From an uncultured Clostridia bacterium (lineage in GTDB: Bacteria > Bacillota > Clostridia > TANB77 > CAG-508), in contig CAJUSU010000004.1 in NCBI GenBank assembly GCA_910589185.1, positions 1-64,000 of the forward strand: a stretch of DNA of 64,000 bases, read 5' to 3'. The notes under the pieces were generated by a model. The model was not told where the DNA came from and did no database searches. It saw only the letters and a program-made list of their open reading frames with translations. Made by a program: the position numbers and the translations under genes. Positions 15,938 to 23,580 of this stretch are shown one piece after another (the stretch's first letter is position 1; each line of letters begins with the position of its first letter).

Positions 15938-16243
15938 ATGAGAGAAAAAAGAACAAAAAGAATACCAAATAAAATTAACCGAATATTAGAGATACCACAA
16001 GAAGTATCTTCTAATGTTCCTAAAATAACAATACTTGGTTTTGAACAAATGATGATTGAAAATTATAAGGCAATTTTAGAATACCAAGATTTCTACATTC
16101 GTCTTAGCACAGAAATTGGCATCTTAAATATCAATGGGTTTCATTTGAATTTGAAAGAAATGACCACTGACGATTTGCAAATTAGTGGCAAAATAGATAG
16201 TATTGACTTTGAAGCTATAGAAGATGATGAAAATAATACGTAA
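15938..16243 (+). CDS. yqfC: Sporulation protein YqfC family
   Basis: About 101 residues. NKINRILEIPQEVSSNVPKITILGFEQMMIENYKAILEYQDFYIRL is the conserved YqfC core, and the short beta-rich tail (ILNINGFHLNLKEMTTDDLQISGKI) fits the family. ATG 15938 is preferred to ATG 15914 because it has GAGG at suitable spacing. Followed directly by yqfD, its usual partner in mother-cell sporulation operons. Confidence 0.85.
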   Translation: MREKRTKRIPNKINRILEIPQEVSSNVPKITILGFEQMMIENYKAILEYQDFYIRLSTEIGILNINGFHLNLKEMTTDDLQISGKIDSIDFEAIEDDENNT

Positions 16244-16281
16244 ATCAATGTCACATTATGAAAATGAAAGGAAAGACGCAA

Positions 16282-17466
16282 ATGTATTTTAAAATACTGA
16301 TGGCATATCTTTTGGGATATGTTACGATAGAAGTAGAAGGATATTACATAGAAAGATTTATGAATATCTGTAACAACCAAAAAATATTTCTATGGAACAT
16401 CAAAAGGCCAAAGACAGCTATTATGAGGGTAAATATATCTATTCAAGATTTTAAGAAAATAAAGCCAATTGCTAAGAAAACCAAATGTAAAATTAAAATA
16501 GACAATAAAAAAGGAGTGCCATTTTTCTTTCACCGTTATCAAAAGCGTAAAATATTTTTTATTTTCTTTTTGTTAGTTATCATAGGAACTGTAACATTAT
16601 CCAATTTTATTTGGAATATTGAAATTACAGGAACAGATAAAATAGACCCGCAAGAAATTAAACAATTATTAGAGGAAAACGATTTTAAACTAGGGAAAAT
16701 GAAAGCGACAATAAATACAAAACAAGTTATTGACCAAATACGCTTGCAAAGAGCTGACATTGCATGGATAGGAATTGAAATTAGTGGGACAAATGCTACA
16801 GTTAAAATTGTAGAGGCAGATTTAAAACCAGATATCATACCAGAAGAAGAATATTGTAATTTAATAGCTACAAAAGAAGGAATGATTACAAAAATATCAG
16901 CTCAAAATGGTACTCCCCTAATAAAGGAAGGGGAGATTGTAAAAAAAGGCAGTGTGTTAGTAGGAGGGTGGCTAGAAGGAAAATATACTGGAACTCGATA
17001 TGTTCATGCAAATGGCGAAGTTCAGGCAAAAGTATGGTATTCTGAAAAGATACAAATACCATTCAATCAAGAGAAAAAGGAGCTCACAGGAATCGAGGAA
17101 AAGAAATATTCCGTAAAGATAAATAATTTTGAAATAAATTTTGCAAAAAAGCTTCCCAAATTTGAAAATTATGATACAATAGAGTCAACTAAAAAATTGA
17201 GATTATTTTCCGATTTTTATTTGCCAATTGAAGTGCATGAAAAAGTGTATCAAGAGTACCAAAAACAGCCAGTTTCTTATTCTTTAGAAGAAGCCAAGAA
17301 AATGGGAGAAGAGGAACTAAGCAAAAGACTAGAAGAGCAAATAGAAAATAAAGAAGCCATATTAGATAAGAAAGTAACGCAGACGCATACAGAAGAATAT
17401 GTGGAAGTGGAGGTAATCTACGAGGTACTTGAAAACATTGCGACAAAAGAAAAAATTGTGTTTTAA
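16282..17466 (+). CDS. yqfD: Sporulation protein YqfD
   Basis: About 394 residues with one membrane helix (KIFFIFFLLVIIGTVTLSNFIWNIEITG) after a cytoplasmic beta-rich start, then the extracytoplasmic repeat region containing IWNIEITGTDKI, RADIAWIGIEISGTNATVKIVEA and GTPLIKEGEIVKKGSVLVGG. This is the YqfD/SpoIVD-type architecture required for engulfment-stage sporulation in Bacillus. ATG 16282 has the GAAAGGAAA ribosome binding site, whereas ATG 16258 has none. Confidence 0.85.
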   Translation: MYFKILMAYLLGYVTIEVEGYYIERFMNICNNQKIFLWNIKRPKTAIMRVNISIQDFKKIKPIAKKTKCKIKIDNKKGVPFFFHRYQKRKIFFIFFLLVIIGTVTLSNFIWNIEITGTDKIDPQEIKQLLEENDFKLGKMKATINTKQVIDQIRLQRADIAWIGIEISGTNATVKIVEADLKPDIIPEEEYCNLIATKEGMITKISAQNGTPLIKEGEIVKKGSVLVGGWLEGKYTGTRYVHANGEVQAKVWYSEKIQIPFNQEKKELTGIEEKKYSVKINNFEINFAKKLPKFENYDTIESTKKLRLFSDFYLPIEVHEKVYQEYQKQPVSYSLEEAKKMGEEELSKRLEEQIENKEAILDKKVTQTHTEEYVEVEVIYEVLENIATKEKIVF

Positions 17467-17480
17467 AAAGGAGAAAAGCC

Positions 17481-18713
17481 ATGGAAGAAAGAAGCTTGAG
17501 AGTATACCAAGAGAAAACCTTTTTCTCTAAGATTAGCAATACACTAACAAAATTATTAACTCCAACGAAAGTTGGAATTAATGGAGTATTAATTTCTATT
17601 AAAAGAAATAATGCTTTAAAGAATTTTGAGATATATAAAGAAAACGAAGATATAGAAGATCAAACAAAGTTAGAAGCAATCACAAAAAAATATGAAGATA
17701 TTTATGCTCTATACCTAGAGTCTATTGACAAATATATCATGGATTCTATTTACAAAAAAGTAAAAAATGATACTGCATCAGATTTTGAAAAAAATGCATT
17801 ATCACAATATTATGCTATTGTGCATTTAAAAGAAACAGAGTATTTAGAGTATAAATATAAAAAGCAAATGTACTTATTAAACTTAGATTATGAAACAGTA
17901 GATAATCTAAATAAACCAGCATTATCAGAAAGATATAAATTTTTATATAGTAGCCAAATGGAAAGCCTATATAAAGGTTTATTAAAACATTATTCTATCA
18001 AACTTGCAGATAATTTAACGCCGGGTGCAAAAGAGGATGTGTTTAATAAAATCTTCTTTACTTTAGAAGAATATATAGAAAACATTTTGCCATTAAAAAT
18101 GGAGCAAGAACCTGAAAACAAGGTATATAAAGAAATTGTAGATGAATATCAAAGTTTTGAGAAATTTACAGTTGGTAAACTAGACCAAAATGATACGATT
18201 GAAAAAAATATGATACTATTAGGACTAAGCAGAAAACTATTTACTCACAGTTTACCATTAATTGTTGCAGAGCAATGTTACGAAAAATTACTAAATGATA
18301 TTAGAAGCTTAATTGTAGACACTAAAATAGCCCGTAAACAAGAAAAAGCTTACACTTTACTAATTACTTTAATAGAAGAATATAATGTAAAATTACTAGC
18401 AACTAAAATTTATTGGGATAAGCCAGCATTAAGAGAAGAATACAAGGCGTTTTGGAAACAATACCAGGAAACAAACAAGAAGAAAGATATCAACTACATG
18501 GATTATCTTCAAGAAAAACAAGTACTATTCCTACGTAATGACTTGAAAAAATTACGTAGCAATGAGAATAAATACTATAAAATTATTCAATTCTATCAAG
18601 CAAAATTAGTAGCATTAGGTGCTATGAAAAATGTAAAAAATCATTGTATTTCTAGTGGCAAATATATTAAGGCAGCAAATCAAGGAAAACATAGTTGTAA
18701 GAAGGTAAGTTAA
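17481..18713 (+). CDS. Unknown helical protein between yqfD and ybeY
   Basis: A 410-residue protein with no signal peptide or membrane span, almost entirely helical and rich in Lys, Glu and Tyr. I do not recognise the family. In most Firmicutes this position between yqfD and ybeY holds phoH (yqfE in some genomes) and a 7TM-HD gene; this protein lacks the Walker motifs of PhoH. Its stop precedes the ybeY start by one base, so it belongs to the same operon. The C-terminal tail has an unusual cluster of cysteines and histidines (NHCISSG...HSCKK). Confidence 0.6.
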   Translation: MEERSLRVYQEKTFFSKISNTLTKLLTPTKVGINGVLISIKRNNALKNFEIYKENEDIEDQTKLEAITKKYEDIYALYLESIDKYIMDSIYKKVKNDTASDFEKNALSQYYAIVHLKETEYLEYKYKKQMYLLNLDYETVDNLNKPALSERYKFLYSSQMESLYKGLLKHYSIKLADNLTPGAKEDVFNKIFFTLEEYIENILPLKMEQEPENKVYKEIVDEYQSFEKFTVGKLDQNDTIEKNMILLGLSRKLFTHSLPLIVAEQCYEKLLNDIRSLIVDTKIARKQEKAYTLLITLIEEYNVKLLATKIYWDKPALREEYKAFWKQYQETNKKKDINYMDYLQEKQVLFLRNDLKKLRSNENKYYKIIQFYQAKLVALGAMKNVKNHCISSGKYIKAANQGKHSCKKVS

Positions 18714-18714
18714 A

Positions 18715-19224
18715 ATGATTAAGATGGCAGAAGTCATATTTCAGGATATTCCAGAAAATAAGGAATATCAAGAATTAACAGAGAAAGTAATACAAAAATG
18801 CTTTGAGGTAGAGAAAATAAATCCTACCTCTTTGTATATTTGCGTCACTTTCACAACACCCAAAAATATTAGACAAGCTAATAAGCAGTATCGTGATATT
18901 GACAAAGAGACAGATGTCTTATCTTTTCCTATGTTTGAGCAAGAAGAACTAGATAAAATGATAAAAAACCATACCTTAGAAGAATGGAAACAAGACATAG
19001 AAAATGAAGTTTTGCAAGAAATTTTAGGTGACATTATCATTTCAATTGAAAGAGTGAAAGAACAAGCAAAAGAATATGGACATTCTTTTGAAAGAGAATT
19101 AGCGTATATGTTAGTACATGGATTTTATCATTTAAGAGGTTATGACCACATGGAAGAGGATGAAAAGAAAATCATGAGAGAAAAAGAGGAAAATGTTTTG
19201 TCACAGCTAGAAATTATGAGATAA
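18715..19224 (+). CDS. ybeY: Endoribonuclease YbeY (rRNA maturation)
   Basis: A 169-residue metal-dependent RNase for 16S rRNA 3'-end maturation and ribosome quality control. The zinc-binding signature HGFYHLRGYDHMEEDE (H-x3-H-x5-H) is intact, as is the upstream ETDVLSFPM and LGDIIIS. It is followed by the diacylglycerol kinase gene as in many Firmicutes. Confidence 0.93.
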   Translation: MIKMAEVIFQDIPENKEYQELTEKVIQKCFEVEKINPTSLYICVTFTTPKNIRQANKQYRDIDKETDVLSFPMFEQEELDKMIKNHTLEEWKQDIENEVLQEILGDIIISIERVKEQAKEYGHSFERELAYMLVHGFYHLRGYDHMEEDEKKIMREKEENVLSQLEIMR

Positions 19225-19246
19225 ATAAAGCAGAAAGGGTGGAACA

Positions 19247-20023
19247 ATGAAAAAGGAAGCTGAAAACCAGCAAGAAAACAAAACAAAAGAAGAGAAAATT
19301 AAGAATAAGAATTTTGCAGATGCATGGAAAAATGCTTTTAATGGAATTATTTATGCAGCTACCACACAAGGCAATATCAAGAAACAATTAATTATTGCAG
19401 TTGTTGTAGTTATCATAAGTTTGTTTTTTAACCTCAGTAAAGCAGAATTTCTATGCTTTTTATTTACCATAGTGCTAATCCTTTTTGCAGAAATGGTAAA
19501 CACAGCAATTGAAACAGTAGTAGATTTATATGTAGATGTTTATCATCCAAAAGCAAAAATAGCAAAAGATGTAGCAGCAGGAGGAGTGGTTATTACAACA
19601 ATTAATGCTGTTATTGTTGCCTATTTCTTATTTTTCGATAAAATATCAGACATAGGACTAAACTTTATTGCCAATGTTACCAATTCACCTGTACATCTAG
19701 CATTTTCAGTTATGATAGTTGTCATTATTGCAGTATTAGCATTAATTGCGTATGCTAAAACCAATAAGCACAAAGGTCTAAATGCAAAATTTGTACCAAG
19801 TGGACATACCACAATCGCATTTGCAGCAACCACCATTATATGGCTAGTAACAGATAATATTGTGATTTTAATGTTAGCATTAGTTATGGCAATCTTAATA
19901 GCAGAAAGCAGAGCAGCAGCTAAAGAACATAAATTATCTGAAATCATTTTTAGTGGATGTTTTGGAACAGCAATGACATTGATTTTATATGGAATTGCCT
20001 ATGCGGTGATTCAATTGCTATAA
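19247..20023 (+). CDS. dgkA: Undecaprenol/diacylglycerol kinase fused to PAP2 phosphatase-like domain
   Basis: A 258-residue membrane protein in two parts. Residues about 20-130 are the DgkA fold with the active-site EMVNTAIETVVD. Residues about 145-258 read KFVPSGHTTIAFAA (PAP2 motif PSGH) and ESRAAAKEHKLSEI (third motif, RxxxxxHxxxE in place of the usual final Asp). Kinase and phosphatase in one chain would act on undecaprenol or diacylglycerol in the membrane and could link recycling of the lipid carrier. Such fusions occur in Firmicutes. Confidence 0.85.
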   Translation: MKKEAENQQENKTKEEKIKNKNFADAWKNAFNGIIYAATTQGNIKKQLIIAVVVVIISLFFNLSKAEFLCFLFTIVLILFAEMVNTAIETVVDLYVDVYHPKAKIAKDVAAGGVVITTINAVIVAYFLFFDKISDIGLNFIANVTNSPVHLAFSVMIVVIIAVLALIAYAKTNKHKGLNAKFVPSGHTTIAFAATTIIWLVTDNIVILMLALVMAILIAESRAAAKEHKLSEIIFSGCFGTAMTLILYGIAYAVIQLL

Positions 20024-20058
20024 ATGTCCGATTGGGGACGTTAGTTCGTCGGACATTT
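20022..20058 (+). repeat. Intergenic inverted repeat
   Basis: Perfect 10-base arms aaatgtccga (20022-20031) and tcggacattt (20049-20058) around a GC-richer 17-base loop (ttggggacgttagttcg). It looks like a REP/MITE-type remnant rather than a terminator, having no T-run. Confidence 0.5.
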
Positions 20059-20091
20059 GATAGGACATCTAAATTGAAGGGAGAAAAAGAA

Positions 20092-21219
20092 ATGGGAGAT
20101 GCCAAAAGGATGCAAAAGCAAAAGAAAAGTGGAGCAAAAATTCTAATCATTATCTTAATCCTTCTCATTATTGCAGCAGGTAGCTTGTTAGCAATGAAAA
20201 TGATGCAGAATAAAGAAAGCGAAGAGCAAATAGATGCAGCAAATACTAACAAAAATGAAATACAAGAACCAAAGCAAGAAGAAAAGAAAGAACCAAAAAC
20301 TTTTGCAGGCAATGAAAGGCCAATTGCTTTTATGATAGACAATAACATTAATGCAATGCCACAAGCAGGTCTAGAACAAGCAGATCTTATCTATGAAATT
20401 ATTGTAGAAGGCGGAGAAACTAGACTTATGATGGTCATGAAAAATCAAAACTTGAAAAAGATTGGACCAATTAGAAGTTCTAGACACTATTTTATAGACT
20501 ATGCAATGGAAAATGATGCTATCTATATTCATTATGGTCATAGCCCACAAGCAGGAACGGACTTTACTAAGTTTGGAATAGATCATATAGAAGGTGTGTA
20601 TGATAATGGAAGCAATTTCTGGAGAGATACCACCCGTTATGCTCCACACAATGCTGTTATTTCTACCGCCAATTTAGAGAAAGTTTTAAAAAACGAAGGT
20701 TTTAGAAGAACTACTACAAAAGAGAATGTACTAAATTATACAGCAGAGGAAGTAGTGTTAGAGGATAAAAAAGAAGTAGTAAAAGCAAGTGATACTAACA
20801 CGACAAGTGAGCCAACAGAGAGAATAACGAACTTAGCAAACAGTGTAACTATCCCTTATTCACAGTATAATACCGTAAAATATACCTACAACAAAGATAC
20901 CAAAACATATACAAGATATTCTAGAGATACTGTTCAAAAAGATTGGAATACAAATAAGGCAATTCAAGTAAAAAATATTATTATTACCAAATGTGAAAAT
21001 TCCACCATTGACAGTTATGGAAGACAAACCATTAACAATGTTAAAACTTTAGATGGATACTATATTACAAATGGCAAGTATATTCCAATTAAGTGTGAAA
21101 AAACATCTAGAACAGGACAGACAAAATATAAAGATTTACAGGGGAATGAAATAGAAGTAAATGATGGAAAGACTTTTATTCAGATTTGTCCAATTAATAG
21201 TAAGATTAGTTTTAAATAG
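20092..21219 (+). CDS. DUF3048-domain membrane-anchored protein (YerB-like)
   Basis: A 375-residue protein with one N-terminal membrane anchor (about 15-34), a charged linker, then the DUF3048 domain: RPIAFMIDNNINAMPQAGLEQADLIYEIIVEGGETRLMMV and GPIRSSRHYFIDYA are its conserved blocks, with SPQAGTDF in place of the usual HVGGSP-like text. The family is extracytoplasmic, of unknown biochemical role. The ATG is fixed by GAAGGGAGAA upstream. Confidence 0.85.
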   Translation: MGDAKRMQKQKKSGAKILIIILILLIIAAGSLLAMKMMQNKESEEQIDAANTNKNEIQEPKQEEKKEPKTFAGNERPIAFMIDNNINAMPQAGLEQADLIYEIIVEGGETRLMMVMKNQNLKKIGPIRSSRHYFIDYAMENDAIYIHYGHSPQAGTDFTKFGIDHIEGVYDNGSNFWRDTTRYAPHNAVISTANLEKVLKNEGFRRTTTKENVLNYTAEEVVLEDKKEVVKASDTNTTSEPTERITNLANSVTIPYSQYNTVKYTYNKDTKTYTRYSRDTVQKDWNTNKAIQVKNIIITKCENSTIDSYGRQTINNVKTLDGYYITNGKYIPIKCEKTSRTGQTKYKDLQGNEIEVNDGKTFIQICPINSKISFK

Positions 21220-21249
21220 AAATGACACAAATATTTGTTTGAAAATATA

Positions 21250-21278
21250 TAGACAAATAAGTAAAGATGTACTATAAT
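21250..21278 (+). promoter_or_regulatory. Promoter for the 31-codon ORF
   Basis: TAGACA (21250-21255), 17-base spacer and TATAAT (21273-21278). The predicted leader starts near 21285 and contains a small hairpin (acctttt/gaaaggt, about 21286-21299) before AAAGGAGG. Confidence 0.75.
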
Positions 21279-21326
21279 AAGTCTAACCTTTTGAAAGGTA
21301 ATACTGGAGAAAGGAGGAACAGCATT

Positions 21327-21422
21327 ATGACAGGATATGCATTAGTACTTTTGTTATTGCAGAAAATAGATGAATTGCAAAAAGAATTACAGAAGTACAA
21401 AGACAACGAAAGTAAAAACTAA
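21327..21422 (+). CDS. Tiny peptide, candidate type I toxin
   Basis: A 31-residue peptide with a hydrophobic start (MTGYALVLLLLQ) and a strongly charged tail (KIDELQKELQKYKDNESKN). It has its own promoter, AAAGGAGG and terminator. I do not recognise the family; the hydrophobic stretch is short for a membrane-spanning toxin. The case for a toxin rests on the convergent small RNA whose sequence is complementary to the bases around this start codon, as in Fst/par-type loci. Confidence 0.6.
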   Translation: MTGYALVLLLLQKIDELQKELQKYKDNESKN

Positions 21423-21435
21423 TACATGTATTAGT

Positions 21436-21470
21436 ACAAGGGGTTTCCTTACATTTGCCCCTTGTTTTTT
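21436..21470 (+). terminator. Terminator of the tiny ORF
   Basis: Stem acaagggg (21436-21443) with ccccttgt (21458-21465), 14-base loop, then T's. Confidence 0.88.
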
Positions 21471-21482
21471 AGTGCTTAAAAT

Positions 21483-21554
21483 AAAAAAATGAATATGTGT
21501 TCCTTACTCCACATATTCAGAACAGCTGTGACAGGATATTTTCTTACAACTGTT
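21483..21554 (-). ncRNA. Predicted antisense-type small RNA (candidate RNA antitoxin)
   Basis: On the minus strand a consensus promoter would start an RNA near 21554, ending at a stem (gaatatgtg 21491-21499 with 21510-21518) followed by seven U's (21483-21489), about 72 nt in all. No ORF fits in it. Its plus-strand image carries GAACAGC (21520-21526) and TGACAGGATAT (21529-21539), the same words as around the tiny ORF's start (21317-21323 and 21328-21338). The RNA is therefore complementary to the region from the ribosome binding site to codon 4 of that ORF. Confidence 0.7.
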
Positions 21555-21560
21555 ATTGAT

Positions 21561-21589
21561 ATTATAACATCAATTTTATTGTATGTCAA
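21561..21589 (-). promoter_or_regulatory. Consensus promoter of the small RNA
   Basis: On the minus strand TTGACA (21584-21589), a 17-base spacer and TATAAT (21561-21566): a perfect sigma-A promoter, stronger than that of the facing ORF. Confidence 0.88.
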
Positions 21590-21756
21590 ATTAAAAATTA
21601 ATATTCACCCAGATTGATTTTTTTGGAGAAAAATTTTTTCTATGATGCGAAAATAATAAAATAATCTGTCGATTTTTGTTGTGTAAAAACAATCCGTTTG
21701 ATATAATAAACCTAGCAAAGAACCAATACAATATATTAAATATTGGAGGTAACAAT

Positions 21757-22251
21757 ATGAACGAAAATGAAGAAAAAAATTGTAATTGCATGGACAAAAA
21801 GTTAAAACAAGAAATGCAAGAAATTATGAACCAATATACACAAGTCAAGGACAATTTAATTCCTATTCTAAATGAAGTGCAAATGAAATATGGATATATT
21901 CCACAAACTGCACAAAAAGAAATTTCTGAATATCTTAATATACCAATGGCTGAAATTTACGGAGTCATTACCTTTTATTCTCGATTCACCCTAAAACCAA
22001 AAGGAAAATATGCAATATCCGTATGCTTAGGAACAGCATGCTTTGTAAAAGGCTCTGAAAAATTGATGGAACGTCTAAAGCAGAGACTAAAAATAGAAGA
22101 AGGCGAAACTACAGAGGATGGCAAATTCTCTATTGATAGTACACGTTGTGTTGGAGCTTGCGGTATAGCGCCAGTATTTACAGTAAATGGAGAAGTATAT
22201 GGTAGAGCAACAGTTAAGAAATTAGACGAAGTTTTAGATAAGCTTGACTAA
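21757..22251 (+). CDS. NAD-linked [FeFe] hydrogenase subunit, NuoE-type
   Basis: A 164-residue thioredoxin-like [2Fe-2S] subunit. Cluster ligands are in CLGTACFVKG (C-x4-C) and CVGACG (C-x3-C), and YGYIPQTAQKEISEYLNIPMAEIYGVITFYSRF is the family core. With the NuoF-type subunit at 23581 and the hydrogenase at 27391 it makes a HydABC/HndACD-type complex that may couple ferredoxin and NADH to H2. ATG 21757 has GGAGG; an earlier in-frame start lacks it. Confidence 0.9.
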   Translation: MNENEEKNCNCMDKKLKQEMQEIMNQYTQVKDNLIPILNEVQMKYGYIPQTAQKEISEYLNIPMAEIYGVITFYSRFTLKPKGKYAISVCLGTACFVKGSEKLMERLKQRLKIEEGETTEDGKFSIDSTRCVGACGIAPVFTVNGEVYGRATVKKLDEVLDKLD

Positions 22252-22269
22252 TCACGAAGGGGAGAAAAG

Positions 22270-23547
22270 ATGTTAGAGGACGAAAGAATAGTAAAAGCAC
22301 GTAAGAAGAATATGAAATTATATCCCATATATCGTATGCTAGGGTCAGACATCATTTTTTTATATGCTATAAAGATGTTATTTCTTACACAAGTAAAAGG
22401 AATAAATCCGCAAGATGTAGTAATGTCGCTATCTATGTATGCATTGTTTATGATAATATTGCAACTTCCCATTACTTCATTAATTGAAAAGATTGGATAT
22501 AGAAAAAGTGCATTTATAAGTAATGTCTTTAATGTTATTTACATTACCTTACTAATGTGTAGTACTAATATTTGGTGGCTCATTATAGCAGAATTTACAA
22601 GTGCAATTTCCTTTTCTCTAAAAGATGTAGCTGAACCAAGCTTGTTAAATGCTTCTATTCCGGAAACAGAAAAGAGAGGGAATATCTACTCAAAATTAGA
22701 AGGAAAAGGAAGTGCGAAATATAACTTTTTAAATGGTATGGCAAACATTATAACAGGTGTATTATATATGGTAAATCCATATTTACCAATGATATCTTCA
22801 CTATCTTGTGCTCTAATTGCTTGTATATTAAGTTTACAGTTTAAGGAGATAAACCAAAAGACGGAAAAGATTACTATTAAAAAGTACATGAATGACTTAA
22901 AAATATCCTTTCAATTTATATTTTACTCTAAAAGATTAAAAAGTTTGTTAATATATTCAGGATTAATTTGGGGAGTACATTGTTTGGCAAGTGAATATAA
23001 AGATACTTTGTTAGTAGAAATAGGGACTTCTGCTTTATTAATTGGAATTATAGGAGCAGTATTAGAAGTAGTAGCTTCTATAGCATCGAAAAAGCAAGGG
23101 AAATTTCATAATCGATTTACAAATAAATCTTTATCCTATATTGCAATTAGTTTTGCGATAGGTATTATTATTACAGGTGGAATTGCTCTATGCAATATAC
23201 CGTTTACAATAGAATTAATTGTTATTGTCATAGCATTTGGTATTGAAACTGCTGATAAGTCTATGTCCCTTATTTTAATTAATAGATATTTGGCTAATTT
23301 TTCAAATCAGGAGATTTTGCCTAAAATATATTCAGCAAATTCTATGGTTAAAAATTTTTTAAGAATGATAATAGGAATATTAGGATCAATTCTTATGGCA
23401 AGGACTAGCACTGCAAGTGCAATGACAATAGTAGGAATTGTCTTATTGATAGTAGTAATAGGATTATTAAAAGCTATGAAGACAAGAGTGGGACTAAAAC
23501 CGGAGGAATATCAAAAAGAGGAAATTGAATGTAGTAGGATACATTAA
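22270..23547 (+). CDS. MFS transporter
   Basis: A 425-residue protein with about 12 transmembrane helices. The first loop pattern (LIEKIGYRKSAFISNVFNVIYI) is the usual major-facilitator motif between helices 2 and 3. Substrate is unknown. It lies between two hydrogenase subunit genes with ribosome-binding-site spacing, so it is probably co-transcribed though not part of the enzyme. Confidence 0.75.
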   Translation: MLEDERIVKARKKNMKLYPIYRMLGSDIIFLYAIKMLFLTQVKGINPQDVVMSLSMYALFMIILQLPITSLIEKIGYRKSAFISNVFNVIYITLLMCSTNIWWLIIAEFTSAISFSLKDVAEPSLLNASIPETEKRGNIYSKLEGKGSAKYNFLNGMANIITGVLYMVNPYLPMISSLSCALIACILSLQFKEINQKTEKITIKKYMNDLKISFQFIFYSKRLKSLLIYSGLIWGVHCLASEYKDTLLVEIGTSALLIGIIGAVLEVVASIASKKQGKFHNRFTNKSLSYIAISFAIGIIITGGIALCNIPFTIELIVIVIAFGIETADKSMSLILINRYLANFSNQEILPKIYSANSMVKNFLRMIIGILGSILMARTSTASAMTIVGIVLLIVVIGLLKAMKTRVGLKPEEYQKEEIECSRIH

Positions 23548-23580
23548 TTTATTAAAATAGATATGGAGGGAGTGTAAAGT

